Shown here piece after piece: positions 1 through 12,826 of a DNA stretch of 64,000 nt (positions are counted from its first letter, which is position 1; each line of letters opens with the position of its first letter). The translations under genes were made by a program, and so were the position numbers. Source of the DNA: Anniella stebbinsi (Eukaryota; Chordata; Lepidosauria; Squamata; Anniellidae); assembly GCA_029215795.1 (NCBI GenBank), contig JARDYH010000002.1, forward strand, positions 203,585,810 through 203,649,809. The letters run 5' to 3'. The notes beneath the pieces are model-generated. The model had not been told where the DNA came from and made no database searches. It saw only the letters and a list, made by a program, of their open reading frames with translations.

Positions 1-599
1 CCCTTTTAACACTGTTGCTGACAATCTAGATTTGCTTAAACCATTCTCTTTACTTGCAAATGGGCTATTTTAAACAGTCATTTCATCTTTGCAGATCTCA
101 GACATTTCGCTGGGAAACGTATGGCAACTTCCAATATTAGGATTTGTAGTGCTCAACTGGAAGTTCAGGAAATGACCAAATAGAAGGCCTTGTGTCTTTC
201 AAATGCAAAAGAAGTATCCAAACAGAGCAAAATCAATTGAGCCCAAAGACTTTATGAGCAGTCTATCTAAAAAAGTTTAGTATTGGGGCCTTTTATGGGG
301 AAAACATTCTGCAAAGATGGTGCCACCACTGAAAAGACCTTGCTCCTCATAGATGTCTGCCAAACTTCATTTGGAAGCAGCATCAGAGGAAGTCTTCTGA
401 TGCTGAATGGAGCACATGCATTTTTCAGATGAAACATACAAGGGTGGTTGTCGGGACTTGCCCATAGGATCATATTACGTAAGTCCTGCAACAGCTACAC
501 TGCCTGTGATTTCATTTCGTAATTCAGCATTGAGACCTAAAGTGTTAAGTCCAAGGGCTGTAAACTCTGAAATGGCTTGGGTACAGGACACCTAAGGGC

Positions 600-775
600 C
601 ATCTATTGGAGAGGCTTTTCTCCTTGTCCCATATGTGGCTATAGCAAGATTGCTTGGATGAGAGAGAGGATCTTCTCAGTAGCTATGCCGAAATTGTGGA
701 ATATCTTACCCTGTGAGATCCAGTTGTCTCCTTTTGTAATTGTTTTTCACCAGCTGCTTTAAACTTTCCTGTACT
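600..775 (+). mobile_element. Old L2-clade LINE C-terminal remnant
   Basis: The plus strand at about 655-760 reads RERIFSVAMPKLWNILPCEI, a diverged version of the L2 C-terminal peptide seen at 1352-1600. A similar remnant on the minus strand (RSKVFSVVAPSLQNVFP) lies at about 280-360. Both are short and old. Confidence 0.5.
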
Positions 776-1351
776 GCCAAGGATTTGTCTTTCTGAGTCG
801 CTGCTTTTCATGTGACAGAGTCTTGCTTTAGAACAGTTTTGTCTGCTGAGACTTTCTCCCCTTTTATGTTTTTTTGGAGGGGGTTGTTGTAAATCAGCCC
901 GAGAAATCCAAATCCATTGGAAGGGTAGGATGCAAGGGTTTTTTTTTTACAAAAAACTATCAATAAAATATCAAAAGAGTGTTTTTGTTTTTCCTCTATG
1001 CCTGGGACACCATTAAGAAAGGGAGATGGGAGGCAGTTTCCGCCTTCATGCTGCTTCAAATCACCTGATTGTATTCCTCTGGTTATTATGAAGTGTGATA
1101 AGTACCCAACAAACGCCCTTCAAATATGTTGCTTTTTAAAGCAATTTGATCCTAAAAGATGCTTTTAAAAAAACTTTGCTGTAAAGATGACCTTCCCAGA
1201 CAGTCCCATGTTCCTGCTGGACACTAGAAGGTGGATTTTGCACGCTGTGCTCATACTTATTAGCCATGTGAGCTAGCACACAATGAACAACCCAGGTTAT
1301 CTGAAAGACAGTATTCTCCCTTAGCAGCCGTCCCATCCCCTGAGGTCTTCA

Positions 1352-1744
1352 GTGGAGGCCCTTTTCTCGGTTCCACTACTATCACAGGCACGCCTGGTGG
1401 GAACACAGAAGAGGGCCTTCTCAGTGGCTGCCCCAGGGCTCTGGAACTCCCTTCCCAGGGAAGCTAGACTGGCTCCCTCCTTGGTGTGTTTTCGGAGACA
1501 GACTAAAACTTTTCTGTTTCAGCAGGCCTTTGGGGAGCAGTTTGGACTTCTGCTGATGTGTTGTTATATATTGGATTTTTTAAAAATATTTGTATTTTAA
1601 AGATTTTTAAATGTTCTAACTATTTTAATATTATACCATGTTTGATTATATTTTTAATTTTTGTATATCTCTATCTGTTTTTAACTGTACATGTTTTAAT
1701 TTGTAAGCTGCCTTGAGTCCCAGTATTGTGAAAAAGGTGGGATA

Positions 1745-1780
<36 letters not shown>

Positions 1781-1782
1781 GG
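1352..1782 (+). mobile_element. L2-clade LINE 3' end with (AAT)n tail
   Basis: The plus strand encodes KRAFSVAAPGLWNSLP and FRRQTKTFLFQQAF, the C-terminal peptide of L2/CR1-like ORF2, followed by a 3' UTR with a GTAAGCTGCCTTGAG segment and GGGATATGAATAATAATAAT. The tail is an (AAT)n microsatellite (1747-1781). The remaining ORF2 is missing. Confidence 0.85.
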
Positions 1783-2149
1783 GCAGAGGTTTAGGGATGT
1801 GTCTTGCCCCAACTGTGTTCACCCCCCACCCCCGAATATATTGGCAGGAGGCAGGAAAGAAGTGTGAGTGGGATAAACAAGGCAGAGGGCATGAAGCCAG
1901 ACCCCAGGTGGGGGGGAATCTATCAATTTCAGTTTCACTCATTTGCTCATTTTCCCAACCTTAACTTCATTGCAGCTCATTTCCACATCAGTTTGAGAAT
2001 TTGGTCAAACAAACAAACAAGCAAAACCTGCATAAAAATTCATACACATTTTTGTAAACATAATACATTTTCCTGTGTACTTCCCCTAATATGCATATGT
2101 GTGTATGTAGTTTCCCTGAATATATGCAGTTTTGTGTGAATTTCAGTGT

Positions 2150-2286
2150 GAGCCTATCTACACTACTGCTTTAAAATGATTTAAAACGGTTTATAACAGT
2201 TTTGAGAAGTGTTGGGGCCCAGGACACACTCCATATACAGTTTTCAAAATGTTTTCAAAGTGTTTCCTGCATGTGTAGATAGGCTC
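2150..2286. mobile_element. Short TIR element (MITE)
   Basis: GAGCCTATCTACAC at 2150-2163 and its reverse complement at 2273-2286 bracket 137 bp. The interior resembles pieces near 7900-7995, 15687-15900 and 25362-25500 (CAGATCTACA, GTTGGGGCCCAGGACACACT). No clean target duplication. Confidence 0.75.
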
Positions 2287-2516
2287 TGTGTGAGTGCATT
2301 CCAGTTCTCATATAGGTTCAGGTGCAAATTGGGTAAGTTCATATAAACATTTGGACTGAATGAAGTTTTCTTCACTCTCTAAAGCTGCTTGGCTGCAGAG
2401 TAGGACTTCTAGTTATGAGGAATTACTACTCAGGAATGTGTTCCAGTGTTGTAACCATGTTAATCTATCGTAGCAAAACCAAGAATGAGTCAAGTGTAGG
2501 ATGTACACTATTAATC

Positions 2517-2631
2517 TATTTTTATGGTTTAAAATGTTGTATATTGGTTTTTAATGTTTAATGTTTTAATCTTTGTAAACCACCCAGAGAGCTTTGGCTA
2601 TGGGGCGTTATATAAATGTAATAAATCATCA
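2517..2631 (+). mobile_element. L2-type 3' end
   Basis: TTTGTAAACCACCCAGAGAG, GGGGCGTTATATAAATGTAA, then ATAAATCATCATCATC. Plus-strand tail only. Confidence 0.75.
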
Positions 2632-4380
2632 TCATCTCATCATCATGTACGGATTTTGGTGAATCCATTCCGTCTGTGTTTTCAAGATTGTCAGATAACT
2701 TTCATTCCATCATATGCTCATTGATGGAATCCTATTTTATGTACAAGAATTTCATTCATTTGCAGATGTGCACGTGCTAATGTGGATTAACACTAATGCA
2801 GACTTGGGTTATTGCTCATTAGTGCAAATGTAAACTTGTGCAAGGGCACATTAGTGCAAATCCCTCCTTAAGGAAAACTGGTCCACAAGTCCGTGGAATT
2901 TGTGTCACTGGAAAAGATCTCATTCACTGTGGAATCCACAGGTGAGATCATCCAAACTTATTTGAATCCTTTACAGATTTCCCAGAGATCCCTAGTCAAG
3001 TGGCACTTCAGGACTAACAGAGGTATTGTGACACAAGCTGTCATGGATTAGAGCCCATTTCATTTGATACATAAAAATTTAGTATCCTAAGTTAGCAGAT
3101 AGGTATACCCATGAGTATGTCAACAGTGATGACAGGTGATCATGCAAGTGATAACTTGGATATGAATTATATGCTCTTATTATTATCCTGGCCCTTCCTC
3201 TTTTCTGCTTGCCAAGCATCCTTAGACCCACATGTTTAAAATATAGATCTTGAGAAGTCAGAATGCAAGGAAGAAGATTGACCTTTTGAGTAACACGTTT
3301 CTCTAATATATTTCTTAAAGGTGATGATGAACCATCTCTTACCTGAATTGGGATGGGATTTGCAATCGTATCGACCAGAGGCATATTATCTTCCAGAAAA
3401 TGTATCATTGAAACTTTTAAAAGAAAGACGACAACACAGTTCATGCTCTAGAGCATTGGCTTTGTAATTACATTTGTAGCAATTCCCTCAATAGGACAGA
3501 CAAGCTCAATTCACTTTACTAATGCACTGACTTCTACCTGTTTTCCCCATAACTGCTTCCACACCTTCTCCCATTCTTGAAGTTTATGTTACTCCAGTCT
3601 TCTCAAAGGTATTACCATGACAGGTAATAACTAATACTGATGGATTACATCTCCTTTGAGTTTTCTAGAGCACGTTATCTCCTCTTTCTCTTCTTTTTTT
3701 GTTTTTAAAAATTTCTATCAAGTTTTATACATGTTGGGTGGGATCCAGGATCTGTCTTCCATGAAAGAAAGATATGGGAACAAGGAGGGCTCTACTTGTG
3801 AAAGGTCTCTGTCTGATTTTGGGAGATCTCCCCCTACCCCACATACCACAGCTCACTCCATTAAGCAGGGTCTCCCGAATTTCTGGGTAGAATTTTCTGG
3901 GGGGCAGAGGGGCCATTTTGGGACAGAGGGGATGGGAAGGTTCACTTGCATCAGCGCAGCAGATCCAGCTAGGGATATATGAGAAATTAATTTCAATTGA
4001 TTTTTTATCAGGATTTACTGTGTTTTCACTTTCTGGACTGAACATGGACCCAGATGCAATCTGTGGTCAAAGTCTGTACATTGCATAACTTGCAACATCA
4101 TTTGCAGACTCAAAACAACAACAACAATGTGTTCAACAGCCTGTATATGTTTGAATAAAGTACATGAAAAAAAATCATACTTTTGAAAAATGCTCACAAA
4201 TGCACTTTAATCAATAGGAGAAGAATGCATACACCACAGATGGAAAATTATGCAACAAAATATGCATAGATTTTCATGCAAAAAACAGAGGCTCACAATC
4301 TGATACAATCTTGAGTTTTGCTGATTCACTTATCTCTAGATCCAGCAGAATCTAGCTCCAGTGCTCTGGAATGCAATTTT

Positions 4381-5140
4381 TAGGGATGTGCATTATATCG
4401 GATCCGATATCCGATTCCAATTCTGATTACAATCGGAGAAAATTGGACATCCGATACCAATTCTGATTTGAAAATTTGGAAATCTGATTTTTTCCTATCT
4501 GACTTTTTGGTCTCCAATTTTAATCGGAAAAAATCGGAAAATCTGACGCCATTTTGAATGCCTTTTCCCGTTGCCTATTTTGGTGTTACAAGAATACCTA
4601 TAACTTTTTTATTTTTAAAGATAAAAGCATGAAACTTGCCCACATGGAAGATGGGTTTGAGGTACTTCTCTGTGAGAAATTTCAGAAAGATAGCTCCAGG
4701 CATTTTGTGACTATGGTTTTTTTAGTAAAGAACCAGGAATACTTATAACTTTTTTGTTTTTAAAGATCAACACATGAAACTTTGCCACATTGCAGATGGT
4801 ATGTTGGGACTCAAGTGGCAATTAATTTTTGAAAAATGGGTAGCATTTTTTAAAGATCCAAACATGAAACTTGTCCACATTAAAGGTACCACTTTGGTTG
4901 ATCTGTGTGAGCAATTTCAGAAGCATAGCTTCAAGCATGTAGTGGCAAGATATTTTGGGAGAAATGAGGAGAGAAATGCATTTAACTTTTTTATTTTTAA
5001 AGATAAAAGCACGAAACTTGCCCACATGGAAGATGGGTTTGAGGTACTTATCTGTGAGAAATTTCAGAAAGATAGCTCCAGGCATTTTGCGGCTATGATT
5101 TTTTTTACTTTAAAAGTTCCAAAAGTTGAAAAACAGAGGC
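4381..5140. mobile_element. Partial hAT-like element with internal repeats
   Basis: Starts TAGGGATGTGCA, as in the 53728 element, followed by a GATCCGATATCCGATT-type block and then a repeat cassette. No matching right terminus is found, so it is truncated or rearranged. Open frames at 4554-4748 and 4774-5145 come from the repeats. Confidence 0.55.
4600..5105 (+). repeat. Degenerate tandem cassette with alternating spacing
   Basis: A block with AAAGAT-x-x-A-x-x-CATGAAACTT recurs at about 4619, 4764, 4854 and 5001, spaced 145, 90 and 147 bp. The first and last copies are nearly identical over about 90 bp (MKLAHMEDGFEVL in translation). The middle two are diverged. Confidence 0.8.
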
Positions 5141-5270
5141 TTTGACAGCTAACAGGGGGGCGGGGAGGCGGGGGATGGGAGGTGCAGTTTGACAGCAAAA
5201 TCCACAAAAACAGCCGTACAATGTTTTCTCAAATGTTTTAACTAATCATAAATACCATTCTTCTCCACCC

Positions 5271-5344
5271 CTTCTGGCCTATGGACTAATTGGTTCTAAT
5301 GGACTAATGAGCACCCTTTCTGGCCTATGGACTAATTGGTTCAT
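5271..5344 (+). repeat. Short tandem duplication
   Basis: TTCTGGCCTATGGACTAATT occurs twice, 46 bp apart. Local duplication with no other feature. Confidence 0.85.
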
Positions 5345-8300
5345 ATTCTACTCTCAATGGGAGAAGCTCTGCAGTGTCTCAAGGATCTTTTTCATCAGCA
5401 ACTATCTGATCCTTTTATCCAGGAGTGCAAGGGCTTGATCTGGTGATCTTTTGGATGCAAAACAAATTGTCCACCACTGAGTGATGACCCTTCCATTCAG
5501 GGCTTGTACATTTGAACTCAAAATCTTGCTTTATTTTCTCCCCACCATGTGCTGTCTGTCTCAGCTGTGCCATTACTTTTGCTGTTTCATTTTGTGAGTA
5601 GCCCATCAATTTCAACTATCCTCAATATTCTGTAGTCTTTTATTTATACATGGGAAGCTCATCTACATTTTATTACTCCTTTCTTTATTATTTCATAGTC
5701 AGGCCAAGGTTGTATTGGTCCTTCTCATCACTGCTTTAGAAGCTTGATCTGCAATGAATTGCTGTTCTGGATGTTCCTGTCATACAATCTGATTTCTGTC
5801 ATATCATGTTCCAAAGAAGTTGCCTCATATGGAAACCACTATGCCTACAAAACACACCAGAAATGAATGTTGGGGGGCGGGGGCGGGGTTGGAATAGAAA
5901 ATTCAATCCTGTTTTACTTTTGCAGAGAGGAAGAATGTTTCACTTTGATTATTGGTCTTTCCCATTAATTGTGTGGAAGTGTTATTTTTATTTTGGATTG
6001 TCAGTAAGATGAGAGTGGTGATGGAACTCAATAATTGCCTCATTTCCTTTATTTTCTTTCGCATCAATGTGAATGTTCATCAGTTGTTCTAGTGATGCAT
6101 TTCAATTGAGATTTCCAATGAGGTGAGATGAATACTATCAGTATTCTCAAACATAAAATTGCTTTTAATAATGATGTGCAAGAGTTTTAAACAAAGTCTG
6201 TTGTAGAATCATTGACAAACTCTGATTTAGGCTTTATTTGTCTTTCTTTTTCTCTCAATGACATTCAAGTAAGGATATCTATCGCTGGGAAATCCAGCCC
6301 TTTTGGGGCTCACTGGACTTTCACAGTGCACCCAACTCAGCTTGCATTTGCCACATGTTTTCCCCAAATTCCAGGGACTTTTTACATAGTTTATTATTAT
6401 TATTTGCAGAAATAGGTATTTGTGCAAATTTCAGCCATGATATGCGTAATTTACACTGCGGACCAAATTAAGCCAACTGATGGAAGATGGAATGGAGATT
6501 GAAGGCTGAGCCAATGAAATTTCATTGAGCTCCAACCACCAATGAGATACCTCTAAATCTGACATCCCAACATTTATTTGAACAGTGAGCATACACATTG
6601 ACCCAACATCACTGAACCACCCTCACCAAAAGTGTAGCTAAGGAGCATAATGAAAATTACTTTATTCTGTAAAAGTCACTTGAACTTTAGCAATTTGTTT
6701 AGACGTCATTCTGTCCTGAAACTATAGGATCATTACACCAACAAACCTGTGGATGAAGATAGGAATGGATAAACCTGTCAGTTTTGCTTTCTTCCACATT
6801 CAATTTTGAGAAAATCTCAAGATCTTTCCATCCTGTAGGTGATGAGATTTACGAACAACAAGGTTTAATCGGTCCAGTCATTCCACAGCATGGAGAGGAC
6901 CATAATGGACCTGCCTGTCATATAGTTGTTAAAGATGAGGAACACATGAGGAAAGAGAGGTGGCTACTCTAATTGAGCACCACAAACGTGGTTGAACACA
7001 CAGGGATTTAAAGCCAGGCTTTTAAGAGCTATGAAATCAAAGCTGGACAAATCTGTCAGTTTCAGTTTTCTCCTACATCTGAAGTTTTAAATCTCAACTT
7101 CTTTTTTTCCATCCCGTTTATTGAAGAAAACTGTGAATTCTAGTAAGTTCTTATCAAAACGTGAATGAAACAAATTTTCAGCCATCACTACTTGGAGGTC
7201 TGGGACACACCCAACCTAACCTAGGCAGGATCAACACTACTGCTTCACGAGCTCCATCACACCAATGATTTAGTGCACTCTTGCCATGCTTGGCGCGCAG
7301 ATTTGCAACATGGTACTCACATGACACCGTGCCTGTCCTGCTGACACCCCGCTCTTCCCCAGCCTTTTCTGTTTTTTCCTAGAACACTAAAAGTCTGGAT
7401 TATTTTCCCTAAATGCATTTAATGTTCCCTAAGCCTCTGTGTAGTTTTAAAATAATTGAGGGCTTAAATGGATTGCATCAGGTCCTGGCAGAGAAAAGTG
7501 ATTTCTCCCAGCAGCTGGCTCCAAGCCTCAGTATAAAACTCAAACCTTACTTCCCAGGCTCAAAAGCATTTTTTTAAAAAATCATATAATGCCTGAATCT
7601 CTGCAGAGACAGGATTGTACTCCCTCGATGCCCCCAAAGAGCCAGACTAAAGGGTTGTTCCATTTTTGTCTGGCAGAAAGGCAGTCTAGTTGAAGTACTC
7701 ATCTGACAGGACCTGACTGGAGGGAGAAGGGGAGGGGTGGAGTGGAGTGGAGTGGAAGAGCAAAAGAGCGACAGAGCAGCTATTCTGGTGAAAGGGATCA
7801 TAAGCTTGTAGCACTTATGCAGCAGAAATTTTTAAAAAAAACCGCTGAGGCAAACCAGGGGGGGAAATTAGGTGTGATGGAGGTCTATAATAGTACTGAA
7901 GTGCACTGACAACTGTTGGGACCCATGACACATTCTATATGCCATTTTCAAACCAATTTCATAGTGTTATATCCTGCTTGGTACAGATCTGGCCCTAAAT
8001 GCTGCAGTGCACACTCATAGCTTAATAAGAAACAGGTTGCCCATTCGCTTCAGCATTGGGAAAATGTCAGTAAAACATGTCATGATTGTGTGTGGATTAA
8101 GCTATCAAAGTAGTGCTCAAAATGGCCCCAGATCTTACAAAGGTCCTTGGGTTCACAGAAGCACTGTCAAACTTTGGATCTCAGCCAGTCTTCTTTAAAG
8201 TCTTCTTTTTCTCCTCTTGGCTCTGAAGGGATATGAAATCTTATCTGCCCTTATATGAATTCAAGATACACTCAGGAGTAGCAGAAATCTACAGATAATA

Positions 8301-8834
8301 CAAGATGAAATGGTTCCTAGGCACAGAATGGATACAGGTATCCATCAGTGCTTCTGGGACAGTAGTTCTAAAATCAAAGGATGGAAAAAATGTACTAGGT
8401 TATTAACAAAGGCAGAGCTGTGCAGAGGGAGATGAGGGGGGTAACACAGCCACTCCACCAACCCAGGTGAAGACCACTCCTGTAATGGTTCCCCCTCCCT
8501 CAACTATTCCAGGAGGCTGTACTGAGGGAGATGAGAGTGGGAGGCAGGGTCATTCCACCAGCTCTGCTGAAAGACTCATTCCCCCCCACACACACACATA
8601 CTCTTTCCTCCCTACTCCTTTTCCATGTGTGTCATGTCTTTTTAAGAGTGAGTCCAAAGGAATTCGAGATGAGATGTACCAGCTGGAGAGCAGCAGTAGC
8701 CCACTGCAACAAGTCACCACTAGTGGTTGTGGCCTGATGAAAACAGTGTAGCCCTGGAACGGATGTGGTATGCGTTCCAGGTGAGAAAGAAGGCATATTT
8801 GGTAGTAAGTCTAATTGTATAAAAGGAAATCACT
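5345..8834. other. No gene seen
   Basis: Apart from MITE fragments at 6265-6440 and 7900-7995, I see only AT-rich unique sequence with short chance ORFs, plus a (CA)-like run near 8590. Confidence 0.5.
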
Positions 8835-9172
8835 TTGGATCTTTCTCTTCCTTCTTTTTGTGATATGAATGATTTTATTTCCAATGTCCTTGTCTTTGAA
8901 ATTTCACCATCAGTCAGAGCAAAGTGGATACCCCTGGGGATGGGTAAGCCCCCCTGGCTGTTCCTGCTGAGTCCCACCAGCTGTTCCCTTTGGCTTTCGC
9001 TGGCTCCAGGTACTTGATGGCCCTTGGACAAGACATCCTCCATGGCCCTCTTCCACAGTGAATCTGCCTGCTCAGTAGTTGCCACTCGCTCTTGATCCTC
9101 CTCCTCTGCTTTCTCATCATTTGTACCGCTTGCTTCCTTGCCAGACAGAGAGCCAGTGAAGAAATAGGCAGT
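8835..9172 (-). pseudogene. Open segment, possible processed pseudogene (CFDP1/BCNT-like?)
   Basis: On the minus strand one frame stays open for more than 100 codons with no Met at its beginning. It is acidic, then has ADSLWKRAMEDVLSKGH, then near the end KTRTLEIKSFISQKE. The acidic stretch followed by D-x-LW and a later K-S-F-x-x-Q box recalls the layout of craniofacial development protein 1 (CFDP1/BCNT), but identity is low and I cannot align it. No intron signals or poly(A) tail are evident. It may be an old retrocopy, a real exon or chance. It lies about 220 bp from a minus-strand Sauria SINE. Confidence 0.2.
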
Positions 9173-9389
9173 GGAATGTCCTGCTCCTCCTTTTCACCCC
9201 TGCTGTTGTCTGGGCCAGAGAGAGTCGGGAGAATAAGTAGGTTGCAAAGGTGAAGAGAAGGAGCAAATCCAGGAGGTTGTTGTCAATGGGCCCTCAGCAG
9301 ATGCCCAACCATGCCTACCCTTGATGCTGACCTTGCCCTCAGCCTCCCTCTGGCCACTCCCATCTTCATGAACTAGCACCCTGGTTATC

Positions 9390-9618
9390 ATTTATTATTG
9401 CATTTATATCCCACCCATTTTCCTCCAAGGAACCCAAGGCAGCATACATAATTACCCTCCTCTCCATTTTATCCTCACAACAACAACCCTCTGAGGTAGG
9501 TTGGGCTGAGAGTCTGTGACTGGCCCAAAGTTTCCCAGTGGGTTTCCATGGCTGAGTGGGGACTAGAACCCGGAACTCCTGACTCCCAATCCAACACTTT
9601 AACCACTACACCAACCTG
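9390..9618 (-). mobile_element. Sauria SINE, minus strand
   Basis: Reverse complement of the copy at 12581: tail TTTATATCCCACCC at the left, CCTCACAACAACAACCCTCT body in the middle, and the tRNA-like head (AACCACTACACCAACCTG) at the right end. Confidence 0.9.
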
Positions 9619-9639
9619 ATAATGATGGTTCCTTCTGTG

Positions 9640-11990
9640 CTGTCTATCTGACCTAGCCAGGTTCTCCAAAAGTATCACAGATAGTGTCACTGGAAAAGAC
9701 CCTGGACCAAGAAAGCAGGTGGAGATAGCCAGAAGTCATTTGTATGTTCTGTTGACATGCCACACCCTGGCACATTACCACCACGGCTTCATTGAAGCAT
9801 TTGTTTGAGTGGTAGTTGGCAAGTGCCTTTTGGAGCAATAAGAAAAGAGCAGCAAAGTGTTAAAGGGCAGAGCTGCATGTCCCACATGGCCTGGACTGAG
9901 TCCTCTAAGCCAACTTGCTGCCCTCAGGTACAGTGGAGGATGCTTCCTTATAGGCAATGTTGCAATAAGATTCAATTCCCACTTTGGTCAGCTTCTGTAT
10001 ATGAAAGGGGGCACATTCGCCTTTTCTTCAGGCAAAAAAGTGGACCAGTGTTGGACCAGACCTGGTTGCATAACATCAATAACTGATGGATTGTACTTCC
10101 CAAACATGTTGGTTCTAGTGTAATGTCATTGGTGCTAGCGGATGGACATTGTTGGATACTTTCCATTAGATAAAATTCTGTTCTAGATTTTTATATACCA
10201 ATCTGTTACCACATCTTTAAGTGACTATACAAATATGTCAGTAATTAACATGACAAAAGTACATCTAATGCTGTGGAGAACCTATTACCTTTCTCTAGAA
10301 AGTTCTTTCTAGTACATTCATGACTTTTGGCTTTTTCGGATTAAATATATTGAAAACAGGGAAATTATTAAAGGTTAAGTACTGTATCTTTTCTCTATAA
10401 ATATCCACAGTATAGTAATGAAAACCAAATAAGCAGATTAAAAATGATTTAAAACTTAATCCACAACTCTTTTCTTCAAGAGATTTTCAGTGTTCAATTA
10501 GTAAGCCAAGATTTTTAAAAAAATTTACTGAGAGCATCAAGATTTATTTTATTGTTATGGTTGTTGATGCAAATAACCTGAGTATAACTGACATGAAAAT
10601 TAAAATATCCCTTGAATCCCATTTTAATATCAGACTTAATGAGTAGGAGAAAAAGTAATTACATATTTATCTGCATAATACTAATATTGATAAGCTAGAG
10701 AGTGCATTCACACTAGCTTAAGAAAATTCTTCTTACCTAAATTTGATCTAGGAAAAGCGGATGGCCTAAAAAATATTCTAACCCAAGAGAAGTCAGTGGA
10801 ACTCAGCTGTTAAATAATTTTCCTTTTGGATATTATATTTGATGAATTTCAAATCAGTTACACAGGAATATTCAAGTGTTTCTGAGTTTTTGAGGGAAAA
10901 GGAGCTACTGTGTCCTTTGCATAACTCTGTTAATGTATCTAATCTACCACTACCTAGAAAGAACAATGAACAATGGATTAATAGAACACAAACTTAAAAG
11001 CAGTATCATTTGGTTCCATTTTAGGAAGAACTTATTATCAAGGAATAATTATTCAGAAGAATTCTGCATTGTATGTAATAATAAACTCAGCATATAAAAC
11101 CCAAGAATATATAGGTCAAATAGAAGATTATATAAAGTACAATACTGAAATTATGTGTTTGGAGTTAAATTGCTCCTGTAGCCTTAATGGTAGCACCTTC
11201 ATAGATGTGGTAAGCAGGAGCACTGCTGCTAATGTATGTTCATATGCTCATCTAGTATTTTCCAAGAAACAGCTGAAGTAATAGACAAACCTCTATCCTA
11301 TACATAGGAGTCAGACCTATGGAACATAATGGTACATACTTAAACATTCATAGGATTGCTCTGTTTCTCAGATAATTCTTGGGAAAGCTCTTCTGTTTTC
11401 TGAGAGCTCTTTCCCACCTCTTGATGTTGGCAGATAGTATGCACATGTGCTTTCTCTCACATGGTCACCTGGGAATTGTAGTTCCTAGAACCAGCCGTAA
11501 TGAGAGGTGCTTGGAAACACAACTCCTGCTGCTGCCAAAATAAAAACAGAGAGAAAGAAAGAAGAGTTCTGGGCTTCTCTTGAGGGCCAGCAACCACCTG
11601 AAAGGTTTTCAAAGGAACAATCTCAAAAATTTACTCAAACAAAGAGGTTAGTCCCCAAACCTAAGATTGCTTGGTTGACTGGTCACATAATTCAAAGCAA
11701 TCCATGAGTTTCACCAAGAATAGTATTTATGAATTATCCATGACAGACAGTATGGCTCTCAAGATTTCGCATCAATACCAAAATGGCTGTTTGAACATTA
11801 CATGAGTCAAGTGAGAATTTCAGATAAATTACAATTCATTAGATTACAGTCCACTGGGAAATTTTCCATTTCAGATTACATTGAAATGAACTGGACATGC
11901 ACACAGATAAGTCCAATTCATTCCACAGGAGGCATGTCCACACAAGATTGCACACAAGAGTAGAATTGACAAACCAATGTGACCCTTTCT
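9640..11990. other. No gene seen
   Basis: No repeat or gene recognised. Short ORFs here have no recognisable motif. Confidence 0.5.
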
Positions 11991-12011
11991 CATGTGCTCT
12001 TTTCTGCATAT

Positions 12012-12152
12012 TCCAGGGCTGGGCAACTTGTGGCCCTCCAGATGTTTTGGCCTAGAACTCCCATCAGCCCCAGCTAGCATAACCAATGGTGAAGGATGGT
12101 GGGAGTTGTAGGCCAAAACATTGGGAAGGCCACAAGTTACCCACCTTTGCCA
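12012..12152. mobile_element. Palindromic MITE
   Basis: CAACTTGTGGCCCTCCAGAT at the left and AGGCCACAAGTTACCCACC at the right are near reverse complements, with ACTCCCATCAGCCCC in the middle. Diverged copies are at 18570-18712 and 21930-22035. Confidence 0.8.
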
Positions 12153-12580
12153 TACACATCAATAGTCCTTTCCAAGATCTATTTATCTATCTTGCTTATA
12201 CTTAGCCAGCCATCAACCCAATCTGTCTATTCAAACTAGCAGAATCTCTCCAAAGTTTCCTGGCTTGCACATTAGATCCTTTTAACTAGTAATGGCTGGG
12301 ATTGAACTTGAGACTTTTTACATGTAAAACACAGGAGGAGCCTAGGAAATTGTCTTATTCCAGGTCTGACAATTTACACATCTAGCCCAGTATTGTCTAT
12401 GCTGAGCAATAATGGCTCTCTAGGAACTCAGGAAGTGGTATTCTCTATTATGTGCTACCTGTTCTTATTTTCAGCTGGAGATAACCTGGTCAAATTATCA
12501 GTAATCATTTGGCCATGTCCACCTGATTTTTACTCAATGTGACATTACTAGAAGACACTGGCTTGATGTGACTTTACCTT

Positions 12581-12826
12581 GGAGAGCCAGTGTGGTATAG
12601 TGGTTAGACTGTTGGACTGGGAATTTAGAGATCTGGGTTCTAGTTCTCACTTGGCTATGAAGCTCACTGGGTGACTTTTGGCCAGTCACAGCCTCTCAGC
12701 CTAGCCTACCTCACAGGATTGTTGTGAGGATAAAATGGAGAGGAGGAAGAAGATAATGTACACTGTCTTGAGCTCCTTGTCAGCAAGGCAGGATATTAAT
12801 GTAATAAGCAAACAAACAAATAAAAT
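12581..12826 (+). mobile_element. Sauria SINE
   Basis: A tRNA-like head with TGGTATAGTGGTTAG (A box) and GGGTTCTAGTTC (B box) is followed by the body (CTCACAGGATTGTTGTGAGG) and a tail GGATATTAATGTAATAAGC that matches the BovB-derived 3' end of this squamate SINE. Near full length. It depends on BovB LINE machinery. Confidence 0.9.
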
